Assembly (NCBI GenBank): GCA_016303265.1
Contig: JAEDLZ010000024.1
Span: forward strand, 1 to 17,095
DNA length: 17,095 bases
Direction of reading: 5' to 3'
Origin: Clostridiales bacterium
GTDB taxonomy: Bacteria; Bacillota; Clostridia; Monoglobales; Monoglobaceae
Under the pieces are notes generated by a model, which saw nothing but the letters and a program-made list of their open reading frames with translations, ran no database searches and was not told where the DNA came from. Each line of letters begins with the position of its first letter. Position 1 is the first letter of the stretch. Below are positions 7,040 to 15,725 of the stretch, piece after piece. A program made the translations under genes and the position numbers.

Positions 7040-8233
7040 CTAATCTACAATTTCGTGAAGCACTTCGCCCAACGCCTTAATTCCTACCTTGATATTCTCC
7101 TCGTTTGAGGCGGAGTAGTTAAGACGGAAGCTGTTTGAAACCGCCTTATCGTCTATCATAGTGTTTGACCCCGGAACAAAGGCAACCTTTCTTTCAATCG
7201 CCTTTTTCATAATCTCTTTAGTGTCATAACCTTCCGGCATGGTACAAAACAGGAACAAGCCGCCCTCCGGATTTGTATGAGTTACGCACTTCGGGAAATA
7301 TTCCTCAATGCAGTCTATCATAAGCCTGCACTTTCTGCCGTAACACTGGCGAAGCTTTTCGATATGCTCGTCAAGTGAATACTTTGTTACAAAGTTATAT
7401 GCACTCATCTGAGAAAGCACATTGGTATGCACATCCGCAACCTGCTTGCATATAATCATTCTCTCCATAAGCGCCTTATCGGCACAGGTATATCCCAAAC
7501 GGAGCCCCGGCGACAAAATTTTGGAGAAAGAGCCCAGATACACGACTCTGCCATCTTTATCCATTGATTTAAGAGTAGGAACATCCTCTCCCGCAAAGCG
7601 CAAATCGCCGTATGGGTTATCTTCAAAGATTATGAAATCGTACTTTGATGCAAGTTCAAGCACTTTCTTCCTTTTTTCAAGGGACATGGTTATCCCTGAC
7701 GGATTCTGGAAGGTCGCAATCGTGTAAAGCACCTTGATATTGCTGTGCTCCTTGCAGATTTCCTCAAGTCTGTCCGTATCGATACCGTCGGACAAAACGG
7801 GTACTCCGTAAAGCTCCGCGTTATTTGAACGGTATGCGTTAAGTCCGCCGATAAAGCTGGGCTGCTCGCAAATGACGCCGTCGCCCGCGTTGAGCAGGGA
7901 TTTTGCCGCAAGGTCTATGCCCTGCTGACCGCCGCTTACTATTATTGTTTCGTCATTTTCTCCGCCTATACCCTGAGATTTAAGTCTTTCTTTCACCCAA
8001 TTCCTAAGCGGAACATACCCCTCCGTTACTCCATACTGGAGGGCGGTTTTGCCCTCATTTTGAAGAATATCTTTTGCAATTTCGGCAAGCTCCTCCGTGG
8101 GGAATAAATCCGGGTCCGGCGCTCCGCCGGCAAATGAAATTATTGAAGGGTCAGCCAGCAGTTTAAAGGTTTCACGGATTGCCGACGCCTCCAAATGCTT
8201 AACCTTATCTGAAAATTTTGCTGATATATCCAT
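7040..8233 (-). CDS. PLP-dependent class I/II aminotransferase (2-aminoadipate aminotransferase/LysN-like)
   Basis: A 397-residue fold-type I PLP enzyme. The Schiff-base lysine is K238 in GSFSKILSPGLRLGY. Other cofactor and substrate residues in expected places are N177 in FQNPSG, D205 and Y208 in FEDNPYGD, R246, and the carboxylate-binding R370 in NSFRLNY. The N-terminal FAGGAPDPDLFP is typical of the LysN/2-aminoadipate/aromatic aminotransferase subgroup, often annotated as MocR-related, but no DNA-binding domain is present. The substrate cannot be assigned from sequence; broad-specificity transamination with 2-oxoglutarate is likely. The ATG has an AGAGGAAGG site lying inside the 3' end of gltX, and only 16 nt separate it from the gltX stop, so the two are surely cotranscribed. 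It sits between two synthetase genes, which may reflect shared expression rather than a shared pathway. Confidence 0.88.
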   Translation of the reverse strand: MDISAKFSDKVKHLEASAIRETFKLLADPSIISFAGGAPDPDLFPTEELAEIAKDILQNEGKTALQYGVTEGYVPLRNWVKERLKSQGIGGENDETIIVSGGQQGIDLAAKSLLNAGDGVICEQPSFIGGLNAYRSNNAELYGVPVLSDGIDTDRLEEICKEHSNIKVLYTIATFQNPSGITMSLEKRKKVLELASKYDFIIFEDNPYGDLRFAGEDVPTLKSMDKDGRVVYLGSFSKILSPGLRLGYTCADKALMERMIICKQVADVHTNVLSQMSAYNFVTKYSLDEHIEKLRQCYGRKCRLMIDCIEEYFPKCVTHTNPEGGLFLFCTMPEGYDTKEIMKKAIERKVAFVPGSNTMIDDKAVSNSFRLNYSASNEENIKVGIKALGEVLHEIVD

Positions 8234-8249
8234 TTTTGTTACCTTCCTC

Positions 8250-9701
8250 TTACTTTAATTTTTCTATACCGATTTTGATTCTCTTAAGCGTTTCGTCCTT
8301 GCCCAAAATATAGGCAATTTCAACGCCGCCGCCCGGGGTAAACGCCTTGCCCGAAACCGCAACGCGGACAGGCCACAATACCACCCCGTTCTTGACCCCA
8401 AGCTCCGAAACAAGGCTTATAAGCGTGTCGTGAATATTATCAAAAGTCCAATCCTCTACCTTTTCCAAAGCTTCATAAGCCCTCTCCAGAGAAACAAGTG
8501 AATTTTCGGGATTTGTTTTCATTTTCTTGTGAGTATACATATCAATATCATATTCCGGCAGGCTATCGAAAAAGTCCACCTGCTCCGGAATATCGCTAAG
8601 CTTTTCGCACCTTTTCTGAAGCAGGCGCGAAACCTCTCTTAAGTCAATATTCGGGTTGGTTATAACCCCCTCATACCACGGCAGAGCCTTTTCGTGAAAT
8701 TCCTCCTCGGAAAGCTCTCTTATATATTCGCCGTTGAGCCATGCAAGCTTGTTCTCATCAAAAATTGCCGGGGATTTGCTTATTCCCTTTATGTCAAATA
8801 TATCAATAAGTTCCTCAAGCGTATACTTCTCCCTGTCACCGCCCGGGGACCAGCCGAGAAGCGCGATATAGTTGACAATTGCCTCTTTTAAATAGCCCTT
8901 TTTGATAAAATCCTCGTATGACGCGTCGCCGTCACGCTTTGAAAGCTTTTTCGTTGCGTCACGCATAACCGGGGAAACATGGATATAGGTCGGTATTTCC
9001 CACCCGAACGCCTCATACAAAAGATTATATTTAGGGGTTGACGAAAGATATTCCGACCCCCTTATAATATGCGTTATGTGCATAAGATGGTCGTCTATAA
9101 CATTCGCAAAATTATATGTGGGGAGCCCGTCCGCTTTCAAAAGCACATTATCGTCAAGAATTGCATTTTCAACGGATATATTTCCGAACACCTCATCATG
9201 AAATGTTGTCTTGCCGTATCTCGGCATTTTCTGCCTTATTACATAAGGCTCTCCTGCGGCAAGTTTTGCCTCAACCTCCGCCTTTGTAAGTCTTGAGCAA
9301 AGCCCGTCATATCTGGTAGGAACCTTTGCCGCCTCCTGCTTTTCACGGAGGTCGTCCAGTCTTTCCTTTGTACAAAAGCAATAGTACGCCCCGCCAAGCT
9401 CAACCAGCTTTTCGGCATATTCCTTATAAATCTCTCTTCTTTGGCTTTGAACATACGGTCCGTATTCTCCGCCTATATCCGGGCCCTCGTCATGAATAAG
9501 CCCCGTATCCTTCATCGTTTTAAATATAACATCCGTTGCGCCCTCAACATACCGCTCCTGGTCGGTATCCTCTATTCTGAGAATAAACTTTCCTCCCTTT
9601 GATTTTGTCAAAAGATAGGTATAAAGCGCAGTTCTTAAATTTCCGATATGCATATAGCCTGTGGGGCTGGGAGCAAATCTTGTTCTGACTTCCTTTTCCA
9701 T
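8250..9701 (-). CDS. gltX: Glutamate--tRNA ligase (GluRS)
   Basis: A 483-residue class Ib aminoacyl-tRNA synthetase. The N-terminus [19 protein letters not shown] (residues 8-26) includes the HIGH-type motif (HIGN), and the second ATP-binding motif is KLSKRDGD (252-259). A CFC (108-110) followed by C135 resembles the cysteine cluster of zinc-containing GluRS. The C-terminal helical anticodon domain ends at GIEKLK with normal overall length. In most Firmicutes GluRS is non-discriminating and also makes Glu-tRNA-Gln for the GatCAB amidotransferase; whether that holds here cannot be read directly. The ATG at 9701 is preceded by AAGGAAAGGAC. It is the first gene of the gltX-aminotransferase-trpS run, after a 140-nt gap from hpt that contains no gene, no obvious T-box and only weak promoter-like hexamers. 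Confidence 0.96.
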   Translation of the reverse strand: MEKEVRTRFAPSPTGYMHIGNLRTALYTYLLTKSKGGKFILRIEDTDQERYVEGATDVIFKTMKDTGLIHDEGPDIGGEYGPYVQSQRREIYKEYAEKLVELGGAYYCFCTKERLDDLREKQEAAKVPTRYDGLCSRLTKAEVEAKLAAGEPYVIRQKMPRYGKTTFHDEVFGNISVENAILDDNVLLKADGLPTYNFANVIDDHLMHITHIIRGSEYLSSTPKYNLLYEAFGWEIPTYIHVSPVMRDATKKLSKRDGDASYEDFIKKGYLKEAIVNYIALLGWSPGGDREKYTLEELIDIFDIKGISKSPAIFDENKLAWLNGEYIRELSEEEFHEKALPWYEGVITNPNIDLREVSRLLQKRCEKLSDIPEQVDFFDSLPEYDIDMYTHKKMKTNPENSLVSLERAYEALEKVEDWTFDNIHDTLISLVSELGVKNGVVLWPVRVAVSGKAFTPGGGVEIAYILGKDETLKRIKIGIEKLK

Positions 9702-9841
9702 TCTTTCTGTCCTTTCCTTAATATATAACTAAAATAAATAACCTGATTAAGATATTTCCAATCCGCAGCGCAACGAATCCGGCTTTTTGGCAAGGCTCAG
9801 CTTTCCTTAAGGCGCCGCAAATAGAAATTCATAAAAATCAA

Positions 9842-10369
9842 TTAACAGTCCGCAACGCCTATATACGGAAGGTTTCTGTACTTTTCGTCGGCGTCCAGAC
9901 CGTAGCCGATAACAAACTCATCCGGAACTTCAAAACCCAGATAATCAATCTTTATATCAACACGCCTGCGGCTTGGTTTACTCAGGCACGCACAGAGCTT
10001 AACGCTCTTTGCGCCTCTTGCCCGAAGAAGCTGCGTCACTTTGTCCATTGTAATTCCCGTATCAATAATATCTTCCACAATAATAATATTTTCGCCTTTT
10101 AAATCCCTGTCTACATCCTTTGAGATTTTAACAACGCCCGTGGTTTGTGTCCCCGAACCGTAGCTTGACGCTTCTATAAAATAGACCTCCGCATCAAGCT
10201 TTATTCTCTTTGCCAGATCCGAAAGGAACATGAACGAGCCCTTTAAAACTCCGATTAAAATTACACTTTCGCCCTTATAGTCATTGTTTATTTCCCCAGC
10301 AATTTCGTCAAGACGCTTTGCAATCTCCTCCTCGGAAATCATAACCCTAACCTTGTCCATTGTCACCAT
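9842..10369 (-). CDS. hpt: Hypoxanthine(-guanine) phosphoribosyltransferase
   Basis: A 175-residue purine salvage enzyme converting hypoxanthine or guanine plus PRPP into IMP or GMP. The PRPP-binding loop VEDIIDTGIT (residues 98-107) is intact, with the upstream LKGSFMFLSDL (42-52) and SSYGSGT (68-74) loops and the C-terminal DEFVIGYGLD typical of Hpt/HprT. The ATG at 10369 overlaps the tilS 3' end by 23 nt and has a GGGTGAT site seven bases away; a second ATG three codons later is less well spaced. In B. subtilis tilS is likewise followed by hprT and then ftsH; here no ftsH follows. HPRT of Firmicutes is a known (p)ppGpp-inhibited enzyme, but that property is not visible in the sequence. Confidence 0.95.
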   Translation of the reverse strand: MVTMDKVRVMISEEEIAKRLDEIAGEINNDYKGESVILIGVLKGSFMFLSDLAKRIKLDAEVYFIEASSYGSGTQTTGVVKISKDVDRDLKGENIIIVEDIIDTGITMDKVTQLLRARGAKSVKLCACLSKPSRRRVDIKIDYLGFEVPDEFVIGYGLDADEKYRNLPYIGVADC

Positions 10370-11777
10370 AATAAATCACCCACGCCCTTTCAGTATTTTT
10401 GTCAACTTTATACTTTTCGCTTACTCTGCCGCCCACAATCGCCGCAACAGAGCTGCCGCAGCATATGAGGGGTATATCATCCCGTTTTTCACGGGGAATT
10501 TTCATATCTATGAATATACTCTTTATTTTTTTGCTCCTGCCGTCCGGGAAAACCACCATACGGTCGCCTTCACGGCGGTTTCTGAGAGTCACCGGGCCTT
10601 TAAGCTTATCCTCGTCAAGCAGAATATCGCCTTTACTTTTCTTGTATTCCGAAAGCAAGACGCGCTTAACATATATCGTACCGCCTCTGCCTTCAATTCT
10701 GTACCCGTTGCCCGGCTCTATCTCCGCCGTATAATCATTTCCGAAATACTTCGGGGCAGACTTGATTTCTGTACAGTTATTGTCCGTAAATTCAAGCCAT
10801 CCGTATTTTACACAAACCGTAAGACCCTTCGGCAAATTGAGCATTGCTCCCGTATTTTTATCCATAAGAGACAAAATATCCTCTATATGCTTTTTTTCAA
10901 GGCAAAACTCCGGTCCCATAGCCTCTCTCGCGGCAGCCAGAATCAGTCTTGTAAGAATAGCATCTTCAACCATTTTAACCGACTCAATATGAAGCACAAC
11001 CGGCTTTCTGTGGGGCATGGGACTTCCAATCCGCTCATAAAGCCTTTTTGCGTAGCCATCGAGGAATTCACTGTCCCGTCTGGCGTTTTCAGATAAATTG
11101 CCAAGGGCTTCGATAATATTTTGATTAAGATTTTCCTTTATATATGGAATAAGCTCATTCCTTATCCTGTTTCGGGTATAGCTGTTGTCCGAGTTTGTGC
11201 TGTCCGTACAATAACTCAGAGAGTTCTCACGGCAATACTCCTCAATTTCGGCTCTGCTCACCTTAAGAAGAGGTCTTACGACCCCGTCCTCACGAACAAA
11301 CTTTATGCCTGCAAGTCCATCAGTCCCCGTGCCTCTGATAATCCGCATAAGAACTGTTTCCGCCGCATCGTCACGATTGTGGGCAGTTACGATAACAGTT
11401 TGTCCGCCGGCTTTGCATACCTCGCGGAAAAACGCATAACGCTCTCTCCTGCCCGCTTCTTCCTCCGTCAGGCCTTCTCTCTCCGCAATTTCGGGAATAT
11501 CAACGGTTTTGGATACAAACGGAATCTTCAGCAAATCGCAGAAGGTTTTTGCAAAATTCTCGTCATGCTCCGCCTCCTCGCCCCTTATGCCGTGATTTAA
11601 GTGCGCCGCACAGAGCTTAAAATGCATCTCGCCCGAAAGACCGCACAGTATATGGGTAAGGCAAACCGAATCTGCCCCTCCCGAAAGAGCAATTAACACC
11701 TTATCGCCCTTCTTTATCATAGCATATTCTTTAATTGTAGCTTTAACCCTTTCCCTTATTTGGGCACTAATGCTCAC
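10347..11777 (-). CDS. tilS: tRNA(Ile)-lysidine synthase
   Basis: A 476-residue enzyme that converts the wobble cytidine of tRNA-Ile2 (anticodon CAU) to lysidine, switching its codon from AUG to AUA and its charging from Met to Ile. The N-terminal ATP-PPi loop is SGGADS (residues 32-37), followed by the AHLNHGIRGEEAEHDE segment and a TAHNRDDAAETVLMRIIRGTG motif, then a linker and the C-terminal TilS domain (LRNRREGDRM region). I chose the GTG at 11775-11777 because GGAGTGGAG lies at the right distance in front of it. The longer frame also starts with GTG at 11813 but has no ribosome binding site and would overlap dnaB by 47 nt; with my start the overlap is 11 nt. TilS is essential where AUA is read this way. 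The product call is secure; the start is probable. Confidence 0.94.
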   Translation of the reverse strand: MSISAQIRERVKATIKEYAMIKKGDKVLIALSGGADSVCLTHILCGLSGEMHFKLCAAHLNHGIRGEEAEHDENFAKTFCDLLKIPFVSKTVDIPEIAEREGLTEEEAGRRERYAFFREVCKAGGQTVIVTAHNRDDAAETVLMRIIRGTGTDGLAGIKFVREDGVVRPLLKVSRAEIEEYCRENSLSYCTDSTNSDNSYTRNRIRNELIPYIKENLNQNIIEALGNLSENARRDSEFLDGYAKRLYERIGSPMPHRKPVVLHIESVKMVEDAILTRLILAAAREAMGPEFCLEKKHIEDILSLMDKNTGAMLNLPKGLTVCVKYGWLEFTDNNCTEIKSAPKYFGNDYTAEIEPGNGYRIEGRGGTIYVKRVLLSEYKKSKGDILLDEDKLKGPVTLRNRREGDRMVVFPDGRSKKIKSIFIDMKIPREKRDDIPLICCGSSVAAIVGGRVSEKYKVDKNTERAWVIYYGDNGQG

Positions 11778-13104
11778 GATCTCCACTCCAATTGGAAAAT
11801 TTAAAAAATTCACCCAGCCAGGTCAGGTACTCATCCCCCACCTCGCCGTTTCTGTGCTTTGCGAAGTAGCACTTTGTTTTGTTCGGCTCCTCCGCCTCAG
11901 GGTTATAATAACCCTCCCTAGACAGCATCATAACCATATCCGCGTCCTGCTCGATTGAACCCGATTCTCTGATATCGCTGAGCTTCGGTTCTTTATTGTC
12001 ACGCTTTTCCACATCACGGTTAAGCTGTGAAAGCGCAATAACCGGTATATCAAGGTCCTTCGCAAGAATCTTCATCGAACGGGAAATTTCGGATATTGCC
12101 TGCTGTCTGTCTGAGGTTTTTGAATTCATAAGCTGAATATAGTCAATAACCACAAGTCCGATATTTTTCTCCGCTTTAAGGCGGCGGCATCTCGCCGCAA
12201 TTTCGGGCATGGTCACACCTGAAGAATCGTCAATATATATTTCCGCCGTAGACAAAGCGTCAACCGCCTCACCGATTTTATCCCAGTCGTCACCCTTAAG
12301 GTCACCCTTCTTGATTTTTTCGGAACTTACCATAGCCTCGCTGGCAAGCATTCTGTTGGCAAGCTGAATTCCCGGCATTTCAAGACTGAATATAACCACG
12401 GGAACTCTCCCTTTAACCGCCACATTCTGCGCAATGTTAAGTGCAAAGGTAGTTTTACCCATACCCGGTCTTGCAGCAATCAGTATAAGCTCCGAGCCGT
12501 GAAGCCCCGCCGTTCGTCTGTCTATATCGATAAAGCCTGTCGAAACTCCGGTTATATCACTCTTTTGCTCAGATAAATCCGACAAAATTTCAACACTCTC
12601 GCCAAGATATTTGCGGATATGTATCGGCCCCTGCGCCTCACGGCTTTGGGAGATATTCAAAATTTCCTGCTCGGCAGCTCCGATTATATCCTCTATCTCA
12701 CCCTCGGCGCTGTAACATCTTTCCGCAATTCCCTCGCCGGTTTTAATAAGCCGGCGCAAAACCGAGTTATCCTTAACGATTTTTGCATAATACCGGAGAT
12801 TTCCGGTTGTCGGAACAAAGTTGGCAACCTCAATGATAAAATCCATACCGCCGATTTTTTCAAATGTACCCCTGGATACGAGCTGCTGCTTAAGAGCAAC
12901 GGGGTCAGTCGGCCGGCTCAGGTTATAAAGTTCACATATGGCTTCGAAAACTTCCTTGTTCCTTCCTATATAAAAATCGTCGCTTTTCAAAATTTCAATA
13001 GCGTCGGCGATGCAGTCCTTATCCAGCAGCATTGCGCCGAGAACCGACTGTTCTGCCTCAAGGCTGAACGGAACGGCTCTGACATTTACTTCATTTTCCT
13101 TCAT
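11767..13104 (-). CDS. dnaB: Replicative DNA helicase DnaB (DnaC in Bacillus nomenclature)
   Basis: A 445-residue hexameric helicase that unwinds DNA ahead of the replication fork. The N-terminal DnaB domain begins PFSLEAEQSVLGAML. The RecA-like ATPase domain has Walker A ARPGMGKT (residues 211-218), Walker B VVIDYIQLM (318-326) and the ALSQLNRDVEKR arginine-containing motif, then RESGSIEQDAD and a C-terminal FAKHRNGEVG. The open frame extends 22 codons further to 13170, but that extension is basic and unconserved. The ATG at 13104 has AAAGGAAGG nine bases upstream and fits family length. The rplI-dnaB neighbourhood is conserved in Firmicutes. A 125-nt gap to rplI carries only a weak 8-bp inverted repeat (13142-13149 and 13179-13186). 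No intein or frameshift is seen. Confidence 0.96.
   Translation of the reverse strand: MKENEVNVRAVPFSLEAEQSVLGAMLLDKDCIADAIEILKSDDFYIGRNKEVFEAICELYNLSRPTDPVALKQQLVSRGTFEKIGGMDFIIEVANFVPTTGNLRYYAKIVKDNSVLRRLIKTGEGIAERCYSAEGEIEDIIGAAEQEILNISQSREAQGPIHIRKYLGESVEILSDLSEQKSDITGVSTGFIDIDRRTAGLHGSELILIAARPGMGKTTFALNIAQNVAVKGRVPVVIFSLEMPGIQLANRMLASEAMVSSEKIKKGDLKGDDWDKIGEAVDALSTAEIYIDDSSGVTMPEIAARCRRLKAEKNIGLVVIDYIQLMNSKTSDRQQAISEISRSMKILAKDLDIPVIALSQLNRDVEKRDNKEPKLSDIRESGSIEQDADMVMMLSREGYYNPEAEEPNKTKCYFAKHRNGEVGDEYLTWLGEFFKFSNWSGDREH
11781..11789 (-). promoter_or_regulatory. Ribosome binding site deciding the tilS start
   Basis: On the - strand GGAGTGGAG stands three bases (second GGAG) or eight bases (first GGAG) before the GTG at 11775-11777. 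It lies within the final codons of dnaB. No comparable site precedes the alternative GTG at 11811-11813. Confidence 0.65.
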
Positions 13105-13229
13105 CGCTTTAAACCTTCCTTTCCGAGGCCCAGACCGGTATGAATAAGCAAAACGCAGCGCCTTTCGCATTTATCTCGGCTTATTCCTGCCGCACAACTG
13201 TCCGCCTCTTTAGGTATTTTAAGGCACTG

Positions 13230-13676
13230 CTATTCTTCGGTAACCGAAACCTTAAAAGTTCCGTATATTTGCGGATAAAGCTGAACTCTGACCTCGGTTA
13301 CTCCGCAGGTTTTTATTCCGTCGGGAAGGTCAATCTTCCTTTTGTCAACCGTAATTTTATGCTGCTCTGCAAGCGCCTCGGCAATATCCTTTGAGGTTAT
13401 CGAACCGAAAAGCCTTCCGCCGCTGCCTGCCTTTGCTGTCAGGCTGACTGTAATATTTTTAAGGCGTTCCGCAATATTTTTCGCTTTCTGTTCCTCCATA
13501 TTTTTATGGAACTGCTTTGCGGCATTCTTGCCTTCAAGCTCATTTAAAGCCTGCTTGCTCGCCTCAACCGCAAGACCCTTAGGCAGGAGAAAGTTTCTCG
13601 CATAGCCCTCGCTTACATTTATAAGGTCGCCTTTTTTCCCTTGTGCCTTTACATCCTGTGTCAAAATAACTTTCAT
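13230..13676 (-). CDS. rplI: Ribosomal protein bL9 (50S subunit)
   Basis: A 148-residue large-subunit protein of the usual length. The N-terminal rRNA-binding domain carries the family signature GKKGDLINVSEGYARNFLLP (residues 13-32), followed by the long charged connecting helix (about 40-75) and the C-terminal domain (GGRLFGSITSKDIAEAL onwards). bL9 binds 23S rRNA near the L1 stalk base and affects translational fidelity and frame maintenance. The ATG has AAAGGAAG at good spacing. It lies 25 nt after the gdpP stop and 125 nt before dnaB, the same order (gdpP-rplI-dnaB) as in B. subtilis. The call is secure. Confidence 0.97.
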   Translation of the reverse strand: MKVILTQDVKAQGKKGDLINVSEGYARNFLLPKGLAVEASKQALNELEGKNAAKQFHKNMEEQKAKNIAERLKNITVSLTAKAGSGGRLFGSITSKDIAEALAEQHKITVDKRKIDLPDGIKTCGVTEVRVQLYPQIYGTFKVSVTEE

Positions 13677-13701
13677 AGCTTTATCTTCCTTTCTTTAATT
13701 A

Positions 13702-15723
13702 TCAGCTGTCTGCAAGCGCCTCGTCAATCGCCCAATGAAGCTTTTCCTCCGCTTCGGATAATGTCATATTCTCCATCTGCGCTCCCGCAATGGTTATATG
13801 TCCGCCGCCGCCGAGCTTCTCCATTATAATCTGGACATTTATTTCATCGAGAGATCTTGCGCTTATATAAATAACATTTCCCCGCTCAAGCAGCACAAAT
13901 GCCGCCTCAATTCCTTTTATATCAAGGAGTTCATCCGCCGCCTGGGCGCACATGACCTGCGAACCCGGGGCGTCGTCGCTCACAAGGGAAATGGCTATAT
14001 TTTCTCTGTAAATTTGCGCCATACTGATGATTTTTGCCTTTTTTATAAATATATCCTTATCGCATTTGAACCGGCGCCGGATTTCGATTGTGTCAACCCC
14101 CATCTTCTTAAGGTATGACGCAGCTTCAAAAGTTCTGACGCCCGCCTTGTTGACAAAACCGTTTGTGTCCATAAATATTCCCGCATAAAGCGCCTCTGCC
14201 TCCTGCTTGTCAAGCATTGGCTCTTCCTGTATATACTGGATTATCTCTGTAACCATTTCGCAGGTAGATGACGCATACGCTTCATGGTACATAAGCGCCG
14301 TGTTCTTTATATAATCCTCGCTTCTTCTGTGATGGTCAATTAAAACAATGTTGTCCGCATGACGAAGCAGGTCGGGACATTCAACCATTGAGGGCCGGTG
14401 GGTGTCCACAACAATAAGAAGCGTGTCCTTTTCAAGGATATCCATTGCCTGCTGCGGAGTTATGAATGCTTCTGCATAGCCTGTCTTCTTTTCAAATTCA
14501 GCAATGGTTTCCTTGGCATTGCTGCTCTCTCTGTCCACCACGATATACGCCCTGCGTTTGCGGCTTTGAACCGCCTTGAAAAGGCCTATTGCCGCACCGA
14601 CGCTGTCCATATCGCAAGCCTTGTGCCCCATTATAAGCACCTTTCCCGAATTGTCGATAAGCTTGCGAAGCGCAAAGGAAACAACCCTCGCCTTGACCTT
14701 AGTCCGCTTTTCAACCTCACGGCTCTTTGCCCCGAAAAAGTTGAATGTTTCTCCGTCCTTTATGACAACCTGGTCTCCGCCCCTGCCCAGCGCCATATCA
14801 ATGGCAAACTTTGCATAGGCGTCATTCTCTTTAGGCGACGCGCCGTGCTGACCTATTCCTATGCTGATTGTAACAGGAATCCGGTTTTCAAAATTGATGT
14901 TTTTTATTTGGTTCAGTATTTCAAACTTGTCGTCCAGAATCTTTTCAAAATTTTTCTGCTCAAATATAACCAGAAATTTATCTCTTTCAAATTTACGGAA
15001 GGTTCCGTCACCCAACGCAATCCACTTGCCGATTGTCTGCTCGATTTCACCGAGAATCTTCCCGTGATTGGAGTCCGGAGTTTCCTTTAAAACCTCCTCA
15101 TAGTTGTCGATAATAACTATTGCCTCAACGGTCTTTTCCTCCTCGCGGAGCCTGGCAAGAGTATACTCATCGGTTTTGTCGGTAAAATATAAAATGAGGA
15201 ATTTGTGCTTCTTGTTGCTGTCATCTCTGCCCGTAACTCTTGCTTCGATTTCGTAAATGCAGTCATTCACTGTTATAACAGAGCCGAATTCGCCCCGGCT
15301 TTCCGTTATTTTATTAACCTGAATCTGCGGAATAAGGCTTTGTATACGGCAGCCAAATACCTCTTTGCCGCCGACCAATCTTTTAAAATTGTCGTTATAC
15401 CATTTAATTTCACCGCTCAGGTCAATTATGACCGCCGGCGATGGATACTTAACCAGAGAAACCCCTGTAGTATCGCTCAATGCGAAATCGAAATTTTCAA
15501 GAAATCCGACAAACGCCTTCTTTTGCTTTATTGTATAATAAATTTCAAGTACCGCATAGAGAACAGCCGCAATAATTTCAAGCCCTGTCAGATTTCTGTT
15601 TGTGCCTTTTCCCACACAGAAAATACCTGCGGTAACCGCCGCAAAAATCAATATACGGGCAATGCGCATATCAAATACTTTTTTGATAACCGTTCTTCGT
15701 CTTTTAAGTCTTTTATCCCGCAC
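13702..15723 (-). CDS. gdpP: Cyclic-di-AMP phosphodiesterase GdpP (YybT family, DHH/DHHA1)
   Basis: A 673-residue membrane enzyme hydrolysing c-di-AMP to pApA, which in Firmicutes controls potassium and osmolyte balance and cell-wall stress tolerance. Domains in order: two membrane helices (~20-38 and ~46-64); PAS-like domain (~80-185); degenerate GGDEF domain (~195-325), where the active-site loop reads GRGGDQV instead of GGDEF; DHH domain (~345-500) with metal ligands H367, D371 and D373 (GHKACDMDS), D440, DHH 463-465 and D519; and DHHA1 with GGGH at 638-641. All catalytic residues are present, so it should be active. The start is GTG at 15723, preceded by TGGTGA; the next in-frame ATG (codon 19) has no site. 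It begins two bases after the stop of the DUF2232 gene, implying coupling. In B. subtilis and S. aureus GdpP is reported to be inhibited by (p)ppGpp. Confidence 0.95.
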   Translation of the reverse strand: MRDKRLKRRRTVIKKVFDMRIARILIFAAVTAGIFCVGKGTNRNLTGLEIIAAVLYAVLEIYYTIKQKKAFVGFLENFDFALSDTTGVSLVKYPSPAVIIDLSGEIKWYNDNFKRLVGGKEVFGCRIQSLIPQIQVNKITESRGEFGSVITVNDCIYEIEARVTGRDDSNKKHKFLILYFTDKTDEYTLARLREEEKTVEAIVIIDNYEEVLKETPDSNHGKILGEIEQTIGKWIALGDGTFRKFERDKFLVIFEQKNFEKILDDKFEILNQIKNINFENRIPVTISIGIGQHGASPKENDAYAKFAIDMALGRGGDQVVIKDGETFNFFGAKSREVEKRTKVKARVVSFALRKLIDNSGKVLIMGHKACDMDSVGAAIGLFKAVQSRKRRAYIVVDRESSNAKETIAEFEKKTGYAEAFITPQQAMDILEKDTLLIVVDTHRPSMVECPDLLRHADNIVLIDHHRRSEDYIKNTALMYHEAYASSTCEMVTEIIQYIQEEPMLDKQEAEALYAGIFMDTNGFVNKAGVRTFEAASYLKKMGVDTIEIRRRFKCDKDIFIKKAKIISMAQIYRENIAISLVSDDAPGSQVMCAQAADELLDIKGIEAAFVLLERGNVIYISARSLDEINVQIIMEKLGGGGHITIAGAQMENMTLSEAEEKLHWAIDEALADS

Positions 15724-15725
15724 GG

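Noticed and set aside
9702..9841. T-box, riboswitch or promoter in the gap before gltX
   Set aside because: No T-box signature or specifier hairpin is visible in 140 nt. The best promoter-like pair on the - strand (TTGGAA and TTTATT, 17 bp apart) matches only four of six bases in each box, and no clear terminator follows hpt.
10284..11096. 270-codon open frame on the + strand
   Set aside because: It lies antisense to tilS and hpt, both of which have intact motifs. The translation shows no recognisable domain, and no ribosome binding site or promoter supports it.
13142..13186. 8-bp inverted repeat GAATAAGC/GCTTATTC between rplI and dnaB
   Set aside because: The arms are short, the loop is 29 nt and no T tract follows, so it is close to chance expectation and not a convincing terminator or operator.
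14398..15090. 230-codon open frame on the + strand
   Set aside because: It is antisense to the GGDEF and DHH regions of gdpP, has no supporting site and resembles no protein family I know.
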